DNA of 64,000 nucleotides from Amoebidium appalachense (GCA_963693365.1 CAVNZM010000007.1:496001-560000), one strand, 5' to 3'; shown: positions 1-11,647, counted from the stretch's first letter. Notes: a model not told the origin generated them from the letters alone. Numbers and translations: made by a program.

Positions 1-48
1 ACAGAACGCATTATATTAGCAATATTATAGAAATACAAGATTTAAATT

Positions 49-602
49 TTATGAAAAACTACTCCGGGACGTGTGTTGCCTCTAGGGGGACATCCCCTTG
101 GACGAAAGTGAACCTGCAATGGTTGTAAACCACGGCAAGCCCCCAGTCATCAATTTATTGATCCGTGAGGTCCATGTGCCCAAAAAACGGGGGAAGGCTT
201 CGCCCCGTGAAAAAACAGCACGTATGTGTGGATCAATGGGGGTTGTGTGTGGGTGTAGGTGGGTGGGTGAAAAGGAATATATAGCTGTAAGGTGTGGATG
301 CTAAACACAGAAGATGTGTTTGTAGCTTGCTGATCTGCTAAAAACTGTCGTGCTTATATACCTAAGCCTACCGATCTGAACCAATCAAAAATCGATCTAG
401 TGATATGTGAAATCTGATCCGAGCCAATCATAACTCGGTCTAGTGATTGTGGTATTGATGTTTTGACTGGCTAATAGGTGCCCGTGTGCGGGCAGCCAAC
501 CGCTAACTGCTAAAAAGAAATGAAGCCTACATGGTTATGTTGGTATCGAACACCCATCCTACGTGTTACCAGAAAAATATTATTAATAATTCCACAAATA
601 AA
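49..602. repeat. Solo remnant of the DIRS/PAT-like terminal repeat (A-m-B)
   Basis: This segment carries the 87-bp repeat A (about 50-136), the middle piece m and the 347-bp repeat B (from about 269) in the order found at the left end of the full elements at 787 and 13547. It has no internal coding region and no second A. That is what recombination between the two B copies of a full element would leave, as a solo LTR does for an LTR element (inference). Compared with the other copies it differs mostly by many one- or two-base deletions, so it is either old or poorly base-called. The 603-786 interval that follows is AT-rich with no recognisable feature. Confidence 0.75.
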
Positions 603-786
603 CCAAGAAAAAAACCAATAAAATCGCGAGTGATAAGAATGATACATAAACAGAGGTGATAATACACTCCCAACACATTACAAATAGAATATGTAAGTAG
701 TCCAATCAAGAACATAAGCCATACGAAGATACCACCACCATAAAGATATAATGTTGATAATGCATATATATTATAAATATCACACT

Positions 787-873
787 CTATGAAAACTACT
801 TCGGGACGTGTGTTGCCTCTAGGGGGACATCCCCTTGGACGAAAGTGAACCTGCAATGGTTGTAAACCACGGC
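787..873. repeat. Split direct repeat A, outer copy (element 1)
   Basis: An 87-bp repeat starting ctatgaaaactact and ending accacggc, matching 1359-1445 inside the element and 13547-13633 and 14115-14201 in copy 2. It forms the 3' end of the element in the element's own sense. Confidence 0.85.
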
Positions 874-1009
874 AAGCCCCCAGTCATCAATTTATTGATC
901 CGTGAGGTCCATGTGCCCAAAAAACGGGGGAAGTCTTCACCCCGTGCGTGAAAAAACAGCACGTATGTGTGGATCAATGGGGGTTGTGTGTGGGTGTAGG
1001 TGGGTGGGT

Positions 1010-1356
1010 GAAAAGGAATATATAGCTGTAAGGCTGTGGATGCTAAACACAGAAGATGTGTTTGTAGCTTGCTGATCTGCTAAAAACTGTCGTGCTTATA
1101 TACCTAAGCCTACCGATCTGAGCCAATCAAAAATCGATCTAGTGATATGTGAAATTTGATCCGAGCCAATCATAACTCGGTCTAGTGATCTGTGGTATCT
1201 GATGTTTTGACTGGCTAATAGGTGCCCGTGTGCGGGCAGCCAACCGCTAACTGCTAAAACACGAAATGAAGCCTACATGGTTATGTTGGTATCGAACACC
1301 CATCCTACGTGTTTACCCAGAAAAATATTTATGTCAATAATTTCCACAAATAAAAC
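1010..1356. repeat. Split direct repeat B, internal copy (element 1)
   Basis: A 347-bp repeat from gaaaaggaatatatagc to aataaaac. The identical-length partner is 5903-6249; copy 2 has 13766-14112 and 18644-18990. It sits two bases from inner repeat A at 1359-1445, giving the B-A junction typical of PAT/Ngaro elements. Piece m (874-1009) joins it to outer repeat A. Confidence 0.85.
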
Positions 1357-1358
1357 CT

Positions 1359-1445
1359 CTATGAAAACTACTTCGGGACGTGTGTTGCCTCTAGGGGGAC
1401 ATCCCCTTGGACGAAAGTGAACCTGCAATGGTTGTAAACCACGGC
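1359..1445. repeat. Split direct repeat A, inner copy (element 1)
   Basis: An 87-bp copy of repeat A directly downstream of the recombinase ORF in the element's sense. It diverges from the outer copy right after accacggc, which marks the repeat boundary. Confidence 0.85.
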
Positions 1446-1474
1446 ACGAGAGCAGTATGCTTGCTCCAAAGGTT

Positions 1475-2506
1475 TCACTTAAGAATAGAGGCGAATACAC
1501 GTGTGGTGGTGGCAGCAATGGAGGCCGGACGAAGTCGAGTATAGATCAGGAAGCAGTCGGAGGACCACCGGCCGAGTTGTTTGATCCGGGAGTCGTCGAC
1601 CCCGGCCTCAGCCAGTGCTGTGGCCCCCCCGATGCGGAGGCTGTGTCCGGCAAACCGGGAGGGTGAGAGGCCTGCCCGGGAGAGGAGGGCACGGAAATCG
1701 GCAGAGAAAGCACTCTTGGTGTAGGGGATGCCACCGAGACTGAAGAGGGGGTCGTCGGGTTGACCGGACGTTGTAGCCAGGAACTGCCGGAGGAGATGGG
1801 CTGGGGAGAAGTGGGTGAGGGGCAGGGCAGCTAGGGTGACGTTGACACCTCGGGCCTGTACATCCGTCTTAGAGGTTGGCAGGTGGAGGGTGGCATGGGA
1901 CAAAGTCCCGGTGGGGGTGTAGCTGAAGGTCACGTCCTTCCGTTTAACGTGACGGGACGGGTCGAAAGAAGTCAGGGTCTTGGAGGTAAATTCCCCTGAA
2001 CGGAGGAGACCACAGAAACCGACGATGAGGGCCGTCCATAGCCGGAGATTGGCCGAGGAGGCCTTGGTGGGGCACTGGCCATGGAGTAGGCGGAGGTGGG
2101 AGGGGAGGAGGGGTTCCCTGGTGGATGAGCGGGGTCGGATGTTGTGAGAAAGCTGCCATCGGCCTACCCCCCGGAGGAACCAGGCCAGAGACTTGTCGTG
2201 GGGGTAGGGAGCAGGGAGGCCCATGTCGAGGTGGAGCCTGGTGATGGCCGAATTGTAGCCGGTTAAGGAAGAGGCCTGTACCCCTCGTTGGGCACACCAG
2301 GCGAGAAAAAGTTGCACGGTGTGTGGGGAGGCCGGGAGGGAGGACCCGGAGGAGGATTGCAGCCGAGATGCCACACAGAAATCGATGAACACTTTTTGCA
2401 CCCGGGAGTAAAAGGCCCGAGAGTCGAGGTTGAGACTCAGGGCCTGGCATTCCTGCAGGGTAGTGGTGGCTCGAAGCAGCTCGGCCGGAGCAAAGTGGGG
2501 GGCCAA
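1475..2506 (-). CDS. Tyrosine recombinase of DIRS/PAT-like element, copy 1
   Basis: The 343-codon stretch encodes a DIRS-type tyrosine recombinase, which joins the cDNA circle to the target. Counting from 2506, the catalytic set is visible: Arg169 in GLLRSGE, Lys213 in the TSKTD hairpin, His288 and Arg291 in GHSLR, Trp314 and nucleophile Tyr322 in LIYTR. The N-terminal half is the helical core-binding domain. There is no ATG near the start: codon 2506 is TTG, and the frame stays open upstream through a proline tract to the RT stop codon TAA at 2561-2563, in the same frame. Translation by stop readthrough, reinitiation or splicing is therefore possible. It ends in TGA just before inner repeat A. 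Confidence 0.9.
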   Translation of the reverse strand: MAPHFAPAELLRATTTLQECQALSLNLDSRAFYSRVQKVFIDFCVASRLQSSSGSSLPASPHTVQLFLAWCAQRGVQASSLTGYNSAITRLHLDMGLPAPYPHDKSLAWFLRGVGRWQLSHNIRPRSSTREPLLPSHLRLLHGQCPTKASSANLRLWTALIVGFCGLLRSGEFTSKTLTSFDPSRHVKRKDVTFSYTPTGTLSHATLHLPTSKTDVQARGVNVTLAALPLTHFSPAHLLRQFLATTSGQPDDPLFSLGGIPYTKSAFSADFRALLSRAGLSPSRFAGHSLRIGGATALAEAGVDDSRIKQLGRWSSDCFLIYTRLRPASIAATTTRVFASILK

Positions 2507-2521
2507 TCTGCCAGTGTTGCT

Positions 2522-2560
<39 letters not shown>

Positions 2561-2563
<3 letters not shown>

Positions 2564-4243
2564 GCCCAAGGGAAGGGATAGGAACTCGTGGACCCAGGAG
2601 GGGAAGGGGCAGGGCTCCGGTTGCAGGGAAGGTCGGAGTCGTCGGGCCCGGGGAAGTTGGTTACGAGAAATGGCATCGGCCAGATGGTTGAGGGGTCCTG
2701 GTAGGTAGGATGCCTGTAACGTAAATTGGTATTGCATTTCCATGCGGGTGATGAACCGAATAAGTTTGGCCATCACGGGGTGGGGGGAAGACCGGGAGTG
2801 CAGGTCAGACACAGCACCCGTGTTGTCGCATAAAATACGGACATGGTGGGTGGACCAGGAGGGGGCCCAGAGGGCCACGGCGGCTGCGATGGCCAGGAGT
2901 TCGATGACGGAAGAACCGAGTTTACCCTCATGAGCATAGAGGGCTTGGGTGGAGGGGGACCAGGGCATGAAGAACCATTGGTCGAGCCAGTGGCCACCTA
3001 GACCCACCGATCCGGCAGCATCAGTGGCCAGGGTGGTGTATGTGGGGGGTGTGATGAGGTGCACCCCATTCCATGATGTGAGGAACTGGTGCCATTCGGC
3101 TATGTCGGCCCGGGCGGCAGCAGTCAGTCGTATGTGGTGGTGGCCGGCAAGGTGTGGGTGGGTCCGGAGAAGGGCCCATAGGCGCTGGGAGAAGGCCCTC
3201 CCGGGGGGAACCAGCTGGGCACACCAGGTGAGTTTGCCGAGGAGGGACTGGAGGTCCCGAATGGTGATGGTGGGCTTTGGGTGGGAAGTGAGGTCGAGTA
3301 GGTCCGAGAGCTTGGAAGCCGGGATTCGTGCCTCCATGGCGATGGAGTCGAATTCGATACCGATGAAGACGACACGGGTAGCCGGGCCCTGCATCTTGTC
3401 TTCGGAGATGGCAATGTGCAGCTCTCGGCAGAGTTGCAGGAAGGTGGATAGGTGACGTTGGCACTGCTGTTGTGTGGGGGCGACTATAATCCAGTCGTCT
3501 ACGTAGTGGCGGATGAGGGTAATACCGTGCTGGTGTGCCAGCCACTGTAGGGTGGCCGCGATCCGTTCCCAGATGGCTGGGCTAGATTTCAGGCCGAAGG
3601 GCAGTCTGGTTTCAACGTAAAAATGCCCTTGCCATTTGAATGCCATTAAGTGGTGGTCTTCCGGTCGGATGGGCATGTGCCGGAAGGCAGCCTGCACATC
3701 TGCCACGGCCATGTAGCAGCCGGGGCCTGCGTCGAGAATGAGTTGGGTGACATCCCGGGCGCGAATGTACTGAAGTTCGTCGGGGTAGGTGATGCTGTCA
3801 TTGACACTGCTACCCCGGGGCCAGGAGAGGTGGTGGATTCGACGGTACTTGGGGGGGTTCCCTTTCTTGGTAACGGCGCCGATGGGGGAGGAACGGTGGA
3901 CGGGAAATTCGTCAAAGAATTGGGCCGGGGAGAGGGGGCCGCGCAGGTGGCCGAGGGCGACTTCTTTGGCAATATCCACCGTGATAGCGGCAGCTGCCTC
4001 CGGGGTGGTGGGTAGGTTGGGGCCCACCCGAGAGGTGGAGGGGCCGCGATAGCCGATGTCGACGCCGAATTCGACATCGTGGAGGAGTTGTGCGGCGAAT
4101 GGTTGGTCCGGGTAGGAGGCCAGCAGTTCCCGGAGGCGGGAGGTGTCAATGTGGTGCTGGGGCAGCGGGCGGGCCTCCGGGTCTGAGCCTCGGGGGAAGG
4201 GGTGGTTAGCCAGGGTGGTGTACCCTTGGGGAGATCCCGGCAG

Positions 4244-4306
<63 letters not shown>

Positions 4307-4402
4307 CAGGGCCCCGGGGGGGTTAGAGTAGGGCAGCTGGGCCCAAGTGAGGGTTGGCAGGGAGGGCAGCGGGGCCCTGTGCAGGGGAATGTGCCCGAGC
4401 AC
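2561..4402 (-). CDS. Reverse transcriptase-RNase H of DIRS/PAT-like element, copy 1
   Basis: About 613 codons. A proline-rich N-terminus contains a polyproline run encoded by a 59-base G tract (4245-4303 on the plus strand). The RT palm follows, with Asp235 in VADVQAAF, LPFGLKSSP at about 267-275 and the YVDD active site at 300-303. An RNase H domain has the D-E-D-D set: Asp461 (ATDAAGS), Glu501 (SSVIELLA), Asp526 (LCDNTGA) and Asp576 (LADAISR). It would copy the element RNA and degrade the template. No ATG is present before residue 231; 4402 is a GTG and the frame is open only from about 4453, so the true start is unresolved (frameshift from Gag or splicing in 4403-4701). Catalytically it looks intact. 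Confidence 0.9.
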
Positions 4403-4701
4403 GCGGGGGTGTGGGCGGACACAGCGGTAGAAGAAGGGGGGGGGGAGGGAGTGCTAGGTGAGTGTAAGGGGGGGGGGAGGCTCGTGGGATGGGGGGGGGG
4501 GAGTAAAATTATGTGCAGTGGCCAGAATAAACGTCTTTGTATAGGGACATTTATTCTTGACGCGCGCGGGCGCCGTAGTTGGCCTGCGAAATTTTGTACT
4601 CAGCCCTATTGGCCCGTTCTCCCGAGCTCCGTTTCCCTGTACTCGTGTGTCCTAGCTCCTAACCCCTATGTTCTAGCTGTGTGTGTGGGTGTGCGCGTAG
4701 A

Positions 4702-5871
4702 CTAGGCATTGTGCTTGCAGTCTTTGCGGGGGTGTGTGCCAGAGCAGAGCGGGCACACGTGGGAGAAGGGGCAGGGCTGCTTAGCGCAGGACCGACCGTT
4801 AATGTGGAAATTCCTGCAGTGCGTCGCGGGTAGATCCACGGGTCGGGCCGGTTTTGCCGGGCCGGGTTGCGGGCCAGGGCGGTTAGGGGTGTGACCCCCG
4901 CCGGGCTTGTGGGGCGGCTTAAAGCCGTCAAGACCACAGCCGGGCTTGGGGTACATGGGGCAGGCCGCGCTGGGGTGGTCGGGGAAGCCACAGCGCTGAC
5001 ATGCGTCCTGGATGAGCAGAGTGGGTGGCAGGAGGAGATCCTGGTGGAGTTGGGCGAGCAGGTTGGGGCACTCGATCGGAGCCCGACCCTGCTGGTGGGC
5101 CACGGTGCGGGCGTATACGTCATAGTTGTGGATCTGGGCCCACGGGTATCGGGTGCTGAGGCGAGTGATGTGCTGAGTCCAAAGTACGTCTTTGTCCGTG
5201 GGAAGGCCGAGGTGGTGCTTGGCGGCCATGTAATGGGTCCAAGCTTGGATCCAAATGACGAGTGAACGCAGGGGAACGGGTTTGTCTTGGCGAAAAGTCT
5301 CGATGCTGCCGTCGTCGGCCATGCGCAGATGCTGACCTTTCTTGGATGGGGCCAGGAGGGCGGCGGGGGTGAACTTATACAGGTCGACGAAACGATTGGC
5401 GCGCAAATCTGCCAGCACATCCGCGGGGGGAAGCGGGAGTGTGCCCGGCTGAATGTCGCCAGTGTTCTCACCTGTGATGGGGGGCGCGGGCAGGGCAGGC
5501 AGGTCAAGGTCAGGGCCGAGATGCAGCCCCGGGGAAACCTCCCCGGGTGTGGAGGGGGCGGCGGGGGGCGCGGGGGGGTCGCGGTTGGTGAGAGCAGCCA
5601 GGACGCCAGCCATCTGGGTGCTGATGGCGGTGAGGGCGGCCAGGACGGCGTCTTGAGAAGTCATCTGCGGGGACGGCGGGGCCTGAGGGGGGACTTCAGG
5701 AGTGGAGGGGAGAGTAGCCGGCGGGTCCGGGTCCGTGGTGGTATGGGCCGCTGGAGGCGCGTCAGTGTCCGCGGGAGCGTTGGTCAGCCTGTGGCGGAGG
5801 TCGCTGCGGGTCAGGCGCTTAGGTGCCGCGGCAGGGGCGGCGGCTGAGGCCTGGCGCTTTTTCGGCGGCAT
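4702..5871 (-). CDS. Gag-like protein with CCHC and CCCH zinc fingers, copy 1
   Basis: 389 codons from the ATG at 5871 (start MPPKKRQ) to TAG. The N-terminus is basic and then Pro/Ala-rich. A central conserved region contains FVDLYKFTPAALL and WIQAWTHYMAAKHH. The C-terminus has three zinc motifs: a CX2CX4HX4C knuckle (CQRCGFPDHPSAAC), a CX9CX4CX3H finger at about 352-371, and a CX2CX3HX4C knuckle at about 373-385. It should bind and package the element RNA (family knowledge). The frame stays open upstream of the ATG into repeat B, so the leader of the element RNA probably starts in repeat B. Confidence 0.85.
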   Translation of the reverse strand: MPPKKRQASAAAPAAAPKRLTRSDLRHRLTNAPADTDAPPAAHTTTDPDPPATLPSTPEVPPQAPPSPQMTSQDAVLAALTAISTQMAGVLAALTNRDPPAPPAAPSTPGEVSPGLHLGPDLDLPALPAPPITGENTGDIQPGTLPLPPADVLADLRANRFVDLYKFTPAALLAPSKKGQHLRMADDGSIETFRQDKPVPLRSLVIWIQAWTHYMAAKHHLGLPTDKDVLWTQHITRLSTRYPWAQIHNYDVYARTVAHQQGRAPIECPNLLAQLHQDLLLPPTLLIQDACQRCGFPDHPSAACPMYPKPGCGLDGFKPPHKPGGGHTPNRPGPQPGPAKPARPVDLPATHCRNFHINGRSCAKQPCPFSHVCPLCSGTHPRKDCKHNA

Positions 5872-5902
5872 GCTGACCGGCGGAGGGAAAGATAGGGAGA
5901 AT

Positions 5903-6249
5903 GAAAAGGAATATATAGCTGTAAGGCTGTGGATGCTAAACACAGAAGATGTGTTTGTAGCTTGCTGATCTGCTAAAAACTGTCGTGCTTATATACCTAA
6001 GCCTACCGATCTGAGCCAATCAAAAATCGATCTAGTGATATGTGAAATCTGATCCGAGCCAATCATAACTCGGTCTAGTGATCTGTGGTATCTGATGTTT
6101 TGACTGGCTAATAGGTGCCCGTGTGCGGGCAGCCAACCGCTAACTGCTAAAACACGAAATGAAGCCTACATGGTTATGTTGGTATCGAACACCCATCCTA
6201 CGTGTTTACCCAGAAAAATATTTATGTCAATAATTTCCACAAATAAAAC
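5903..6249. repeat. Split direct repeat B, terminal copy (element 1)
   Basis: A 347-bp terminal repeat at the 5' end of the element in its own sense, matching 1010-1356. It lies immediately upstream of gag and would be expected to hold the promoter (inference). The right boundary is aataaaac at 6249. Confidence 0.85.
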
Positions 6250-7237
6250 CACAAACCCCCCCCCCCCCCCTACCCCCCAGCCACCCCCCCCCCCCCTCCC
6301 CCCAGGTCCAAAAAAAAAAAAAACCCGCCACCGGCGGGGCACCAGCCGCCAGCAGCAAGGACGACCGGTACCCACCTCTAGAGGGCAAAAAAAGATCGAC
6401 AGAACAAACCTCAAACATAGTAAGGACGGAAACCCGGACCAGAACAAATCAGAGAAGCAGAAAAATGAACGGAGGGAAACAAAAGCAAAGTAGTGCCCAC
6501 AGTCGCCAACCAGCCACGGCCACGCCCCACCCCCCCCCCGCCCAGGCAGACAGACAGACCGCCCAGCACAAAGCAGCAACACAACCCCAACGCCCACCGC
6601 CCGGAAACCCCGAAAAACAGAAAGAAAATGCCCGAACCAGCCAGCAGGCCCCACCGCACGCACACACACCACCGAGAGAAAGACAGAATACACACCGACA
6701 GAGCACCAAAACACCCCCCAACAGGCCCCACCCCCCAGCGCGGGGAGGCGGCGCGGGGGGGCGGGCGGGAGCGGAGCGGGAGGGGGGACCGTAAGGCAAC
6801 GGACAAAAAATGCAAACCGGATTGGGTTTAGCCAATCACTATGCTATCAGAAGCGGATTCCCATGGTGTACAAAGGAGACGATCTCGGCGGACGGTAGGT
6901 GGCGAAGTGAAGACCCGCCCTTCCGCGACAAGAAACGTTAACGCTGTTTACTCGAGGCCTATCCCCGCTTTACGTAGAAAGGTCATGTGTGGGGGAAGAG
7001 GAACCCCAGACGTGTAGTACACCCGGCGGCCACAAAAACCCCCAAGGGCCCAATGCCCGTAAAAGTGTGAAAATATTCTATGTACTATCTATTACCAATA
7101 TACGTTACGTATTGGTACAATATCACCAATACTAATTAAATATCGTCACGCGTGATGGTGAAGGCATCCATGTAGCTCTGCAGCAGTGTGTGTGTGTGTG
7201 GTGCGTGTGTGTGTGGTGTGGAGAGGCGGCCTGGGGT

Positions 7238-7268
<31 letters not shown>

Positions 7269-7292
7269 GGGGGGGGGGAGGGCCCGGTGGGG

Positions 7293-7335
<43 letters not shown>

Positions 7336-7749
7336 TAGGCAAATACCAGACAGTGATGCATAATTGCACATTCTTTTGCAGCTACAGTTTGATGATATTT
7401 ACCCACCGTGTGCACCACACATGTGACCCCAGTCTTCCGAGGTGGTGTCACAGGTGGGCGCCAACACCAATAAATTGACTGGTGACGGGTGTACAACCAA
7501 AGAAACTCAGCAGCACATATAATAACGTTGATGCTATACCCTGCCTAGTTAACGTAATAATAAGTGCACCATCGCACGCGTGACCCCCTCCCCCCCCCCC
7601 CCCCCGGGGGGGGGGGGGGGGGTTTTGCCGCGCGGTACCCCTGATATTGTAGGTGTACACTGCCCCCACAACCCCAACTGTGTGCTGAATATCTCGTGCT
7701 AGGAAACCAATAACGCGAAACTAACACATGCCGCATGATATATGATATA
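6250..7749. other. Gene-free spacer with G/C homopolymers
   Basis: It holds C runs at 6257-6300, an A/C-rich stretch to about 6780, unique sequence with no convincing exon (6820-7150), (GT)n and a G-rich block at 7237-7334, and facing C and G runs at 7587-7622. Proline- or glycine-rich frames here come from the homopolymers. I see no gene. Confidence 0.7.
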
Positions 7750-9915
7750 TATGGTACAAGGGGGGTTTCAATCCGGGCTATAATGATGTGTTTTTTTCGT
7801 GTGACCCTCGTACTCCAGAGGCACATTCACCATCCCCCCCATAAACTTTGTGGTAAATTTCTCGTGCTAGAAGCTGTTCTGTGGGTAGTTATTGAAAAAA
7901 CCAATAATGTCTAGGTAACACATGTACATATACTATGCTACAAGGGGGGTTCTATACGAGCTACAACGTTGTGGTTTTTTCGTGTGCCCCTCGTACTCCA
8001 GGGGCACATTCACCATCCCCCCCATAAACTTTGTGGTAAATTTCTCGTGCTAGAAGCTGTTCTGTGGGTAGTTATTGAAAAAACCAATAATGTGTAAGTA
8101 ACACATGTACATATATTATGCTACAAGGGGGGTTCTATTCGAGCTAAAACGTTGTGTTTTTTTCGTGTGACCCTCGTACTCCAGGGGCACATTCACCATC
8201 CCCCCAATAAACGTTTTGGTATATTTCTCGTGCTAGAGGCTGTTCTGTGGGTAGTTATTGAAAAACCCAAAAATGTCTAGGTAACACATGGACATATACT
8301 ATGCTACAAGGGGGGTTCTATACGAGCTACAACGTTGTGTTTTTTTCGTGTGACCCTCGTACTCCAATGGCACATTCACCATCCCCCCCATAAACTGTGT
8401 GGTAAATTTCTCGTGCTAGAAGCTGTTCTGTGGGTAGTTATCGAAAAAACCAATAATGTCTAGGTAACACATGTACATATACTATGCTACAAGGGGGGTT
8501 CTATACGAGCTACAACGTTGTGTTTTTTTCGTGTGACCCTCGTACTCCAGGGGCACATTCACCATCCCCCCCATAAACTTTGTGGTAAATGTCTCGTGCT
8601 AGAAGCTGTTCTGTTGGTAGTTATTGAAAAAACCAATAATGTGTAAGTAACACATGTACACATATTATGCTACAAGGGGGGTTCTATTCGAGCTACAACG
8701 TTGTGTTTTTTTCGTGTGACCCTCGTACTCCAGGGGCACATTCACCATCCCCCCCATAAACTTTAAATTTCTCGTGCTAGAAGCTGTTCTTGTAGTATTG
8801 AAAAACCAATAATGTTATAACACATATTATGAGGTTCACGGCTACAATTGTTTTTTTCTGTGACCCTCGTACTCCAGGGGCACATTCACCATCCCCCATA
8901 AACTTTGTGGTAAATGTCTCGTGCTAGAAGCTGTTCTGTGGGTAGTTATCGAAAAAACCAATAATGTCTAGGTAACACATGTACATATACTATGCTACAA
9001 GGGGGTTCTATTCGAGCTACAACGTTGTGTTTTTTCCGTGTGACCCTCGTACTCCAGGGCACATCACCATCCCCCCATAAACGTTGGTAAATTTCTCGTG
9101 CTAGAGGCTGTTCTGTGGGTAGTTATTGAAAAACCCAAAATGTCTAGGTAACCAATAACTCCAGGTCTATACGAGCTACACGTTGTGTTTTGTGACCCTC
9201 GTACTCCAAGGGCACATTCCCATCCCCCCCATAAACTGTGGTACCGGCTAGAAGCTGTCGTGTATTATCGAAAACCTAATTGTATTCATATTTGCTAAAG
9301 GGGGCTATTCGAGAGTGTTTTGTGTGACCCGTACTCCAGGGGCCTTCACCATCCCCCCATAAATTGTGGTAAATGTCTCGTGCTAGAAGCTGCTCTGTGG
9401 GTAGTTATTGAAAAAACAATAATGTTAGGTACATTAATATATTATGCTACAAGGGGGTTCTATTCGAGCTACAACGTTGTGTTTTTTTCGTGTGACCTCG
9501 TACTCCAGGGCACATTCACTATCCCCCCATAAACTTTGTGGTAAATTTCTCGTGCGAGAGGCTGTTCTGTGGGTAGTTATTGAAAAAACCAATAATGTGC
9601 GGGGTCATTTTTGTTGCCTCGCAGGGCACATTACCTCCCAATTTGTAAATGTTGTGGGGAAACAAAATGTGTAAGTAACACATGTACATATACTATGCTA
9701 CAAGGGGGGTTCTATTCGAGCTACAACGTTGTGTTTTTTTCGTGTGGCCCTCGTACTCCAAGGGCACATTCACCATCTCCCCTTATAATTTGTGGTGAAT
9801 TTATCGTGCTAGAAGCTACTCTGTGGGTAGTTAGTGAAAAAAACCCGATGCTTATAAGTAACGCATGCACAAATTGTCATCATAGCATTACACTACCATA
9901 GTAGTTGGTCGACAA
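7750..9915. repeat. 183-bp satellite, array 1
   Basis: About 11 head-to-tail units. The marker gctacaaggggggttctat recurs at 7937, 8120, 8303, 8486 and 8669, giving an exact 183-bp period. Each unit contains ctacaacgttgtg, a T7 run, cctcgtactccaggggcac and tctcgtgctagaagctg. Units at 8763-9430 have lost many single bases. The interval 9599-9660 holds a foreign stretch. The last unit passes into a unique edge (about 9840-9915) that is also found at 21175-21249. Confidence 0.9.
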
Positions 9916-10049
9916 TAACGATATATTGGGAATGTGGACACCATATTGTAAACCAAAAAATAATAACACCATAATATACTACACATACCTAACAATGTAT
10001 TGTGAATGAATAAAATACTTGCTTACGTGCTGGTAACATACGAGAAACA

Positions 10050-10092
10050 AGGATTCTCTCGCTCTTTTTTTTCTTTCTTTTTTGTTTGTTTT

Positions 10093-10172
<80 letters not shown>

Positions 10173-10757
10173 CGTTTTGCAGATATATCGACTAGAGTCC
10201 CTCATCAGGGGACACATTCACAGTACTTTATTAAGATCGGCCTTCAAGGCCAAAAAAGCTCGATCTCGAGTAAGATTAGATAGCATTTTATGAGGCCGGC
10301 CAGGCCTTAAATACAAAAAGGAGAAAAAACAACACACAGCTAAACATAGATCTAATATTAGCTAAATCAATCGACACACTGGTACATTGCCTGGAGTAAA
10401 CAGCATCTATCCCACTGGTACATGTACTGTCATCATCCAACCAACACCCGTGTAGTACCTTTGTCAAGCGTTCCTACGATACTACATAAGAGAAGAGAGG
10501 GTTATATGTGTACGTGTGTACGTGTGTACGTGTGTGTGTATGTGTGTATGTGTGAGGGAGGGAGGGAGGGAGGGTTGGGAGGGAGGGAGGGAGGGAGGGG
10601 GGAGGGAGGGGGGAGGGAGGGAGAGAAAGAGAGAAAGAGAGAGAGTGTGCATGTCTGTATTGTGTGTGTGTGTGTGTGTGTGTGTTTGCGTGTGTGTGTG
10701 AGTGCATATGTGAGTGTGCATGTGCATGTGCATGTGCATGTGCATGTGCATGTGTGT

Positions 10758-10800
<43 letters not shown>

Positions 10801-11267
10801 AGGGAGGGAGGGAGGGAGGGAGGGAGGGAGGGAGGGAGGGAGGGAGGGAGGGACGGAGGGAGGGAGGGAGGGATGGTTGGGAGGGAGGGAGGGAGGGGGG
10901 AGGGAGGGAGGGAGGGAGGGAGAGAAAGAGAGAGAGACTGTGTGTGTGTGTGCATATCTGTATGTGTGTGTGTATGTGCGTGTTTGCGGTGTGTGTGTGT
11001 GTGCATGTGTGAGTGTACATGTGCATGTGTGTGTGTCTGTGTGTGCATATGTGCATGTGTGTGTGTGTGTGTGTGTATGCGTGTCTGTGTCTGATGTGTG
11101 GATGTCTGTGTATGTTGTGTGTGTGTGTATGTCTGTGTGTGTGTATGTGCTCAGTTGAAAGGGAAGGGGGGGAGAGGGGGGATGCACCGTGTGTGTGCAT
11201 GTGTGCACGTGTGTGTGTGTGTGCTCTGTGGAGAGGGAAGGGGAGGGGGAAATGCACCGTGTTGTGA

Positions 11268-11325
<58 letters not shown>

Positions 11326-11605
11326 TTGTGTGTTTGTTGTGTGTGAGTTGGGTGTGTGGTGTGTGTGTGTAGTGAGTCTGTCATGTGTGCATGTGCTCGG
11401 TGGAGAGGGAAGTTTTTTGTGTGTGTGTGTGTGTGTGTGTTTATTTTTTGAGGGGGGGGGGGGGCATGTGTGTGCGTGTGAGTGTGTGTGTGTGTGTGCT
11501 CTGTGGAGAGGGAAGGGGAGGAGAATGCGTGTGTGTGATATTGTGTGTTCTTGTATGTGTGTGTGTGTGTTTGTGTGTTTTGTGTTAGATTTGTAGTGTT
11601 TGGTT

Positions 11606-11647
<42 letters not shown>

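Larger units (their letters stand above)
787..6249 (-). mobile_element. DIRS/PAT-like tyrosine-recombinase retrotransposon, copy 1
   Basis: A 5.46-kb element read on the minus strand. In its own 5'-3' order it has repeat B (5903-6249), Gag, RT-RNase H, tyrosine recombinase, repeat A (1359-1445), repeat B again (1010-1356), a 136-bp piece m and repeat A again (787-873). This is the split-direct-repeat layout of PAT/Ngaro-type DIRS-order elements, which integrate through a circular intermediate using a tyrosine recombinase rather than a DDE integrase (known of the order). No methyltransferase-type ORF, as found in DIRS1 proper, is seen. The two B copies differ at about one visible position, so the insertion is young. 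It is closely related to copy 2 at 13547-18990. Confidence 0.9.
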
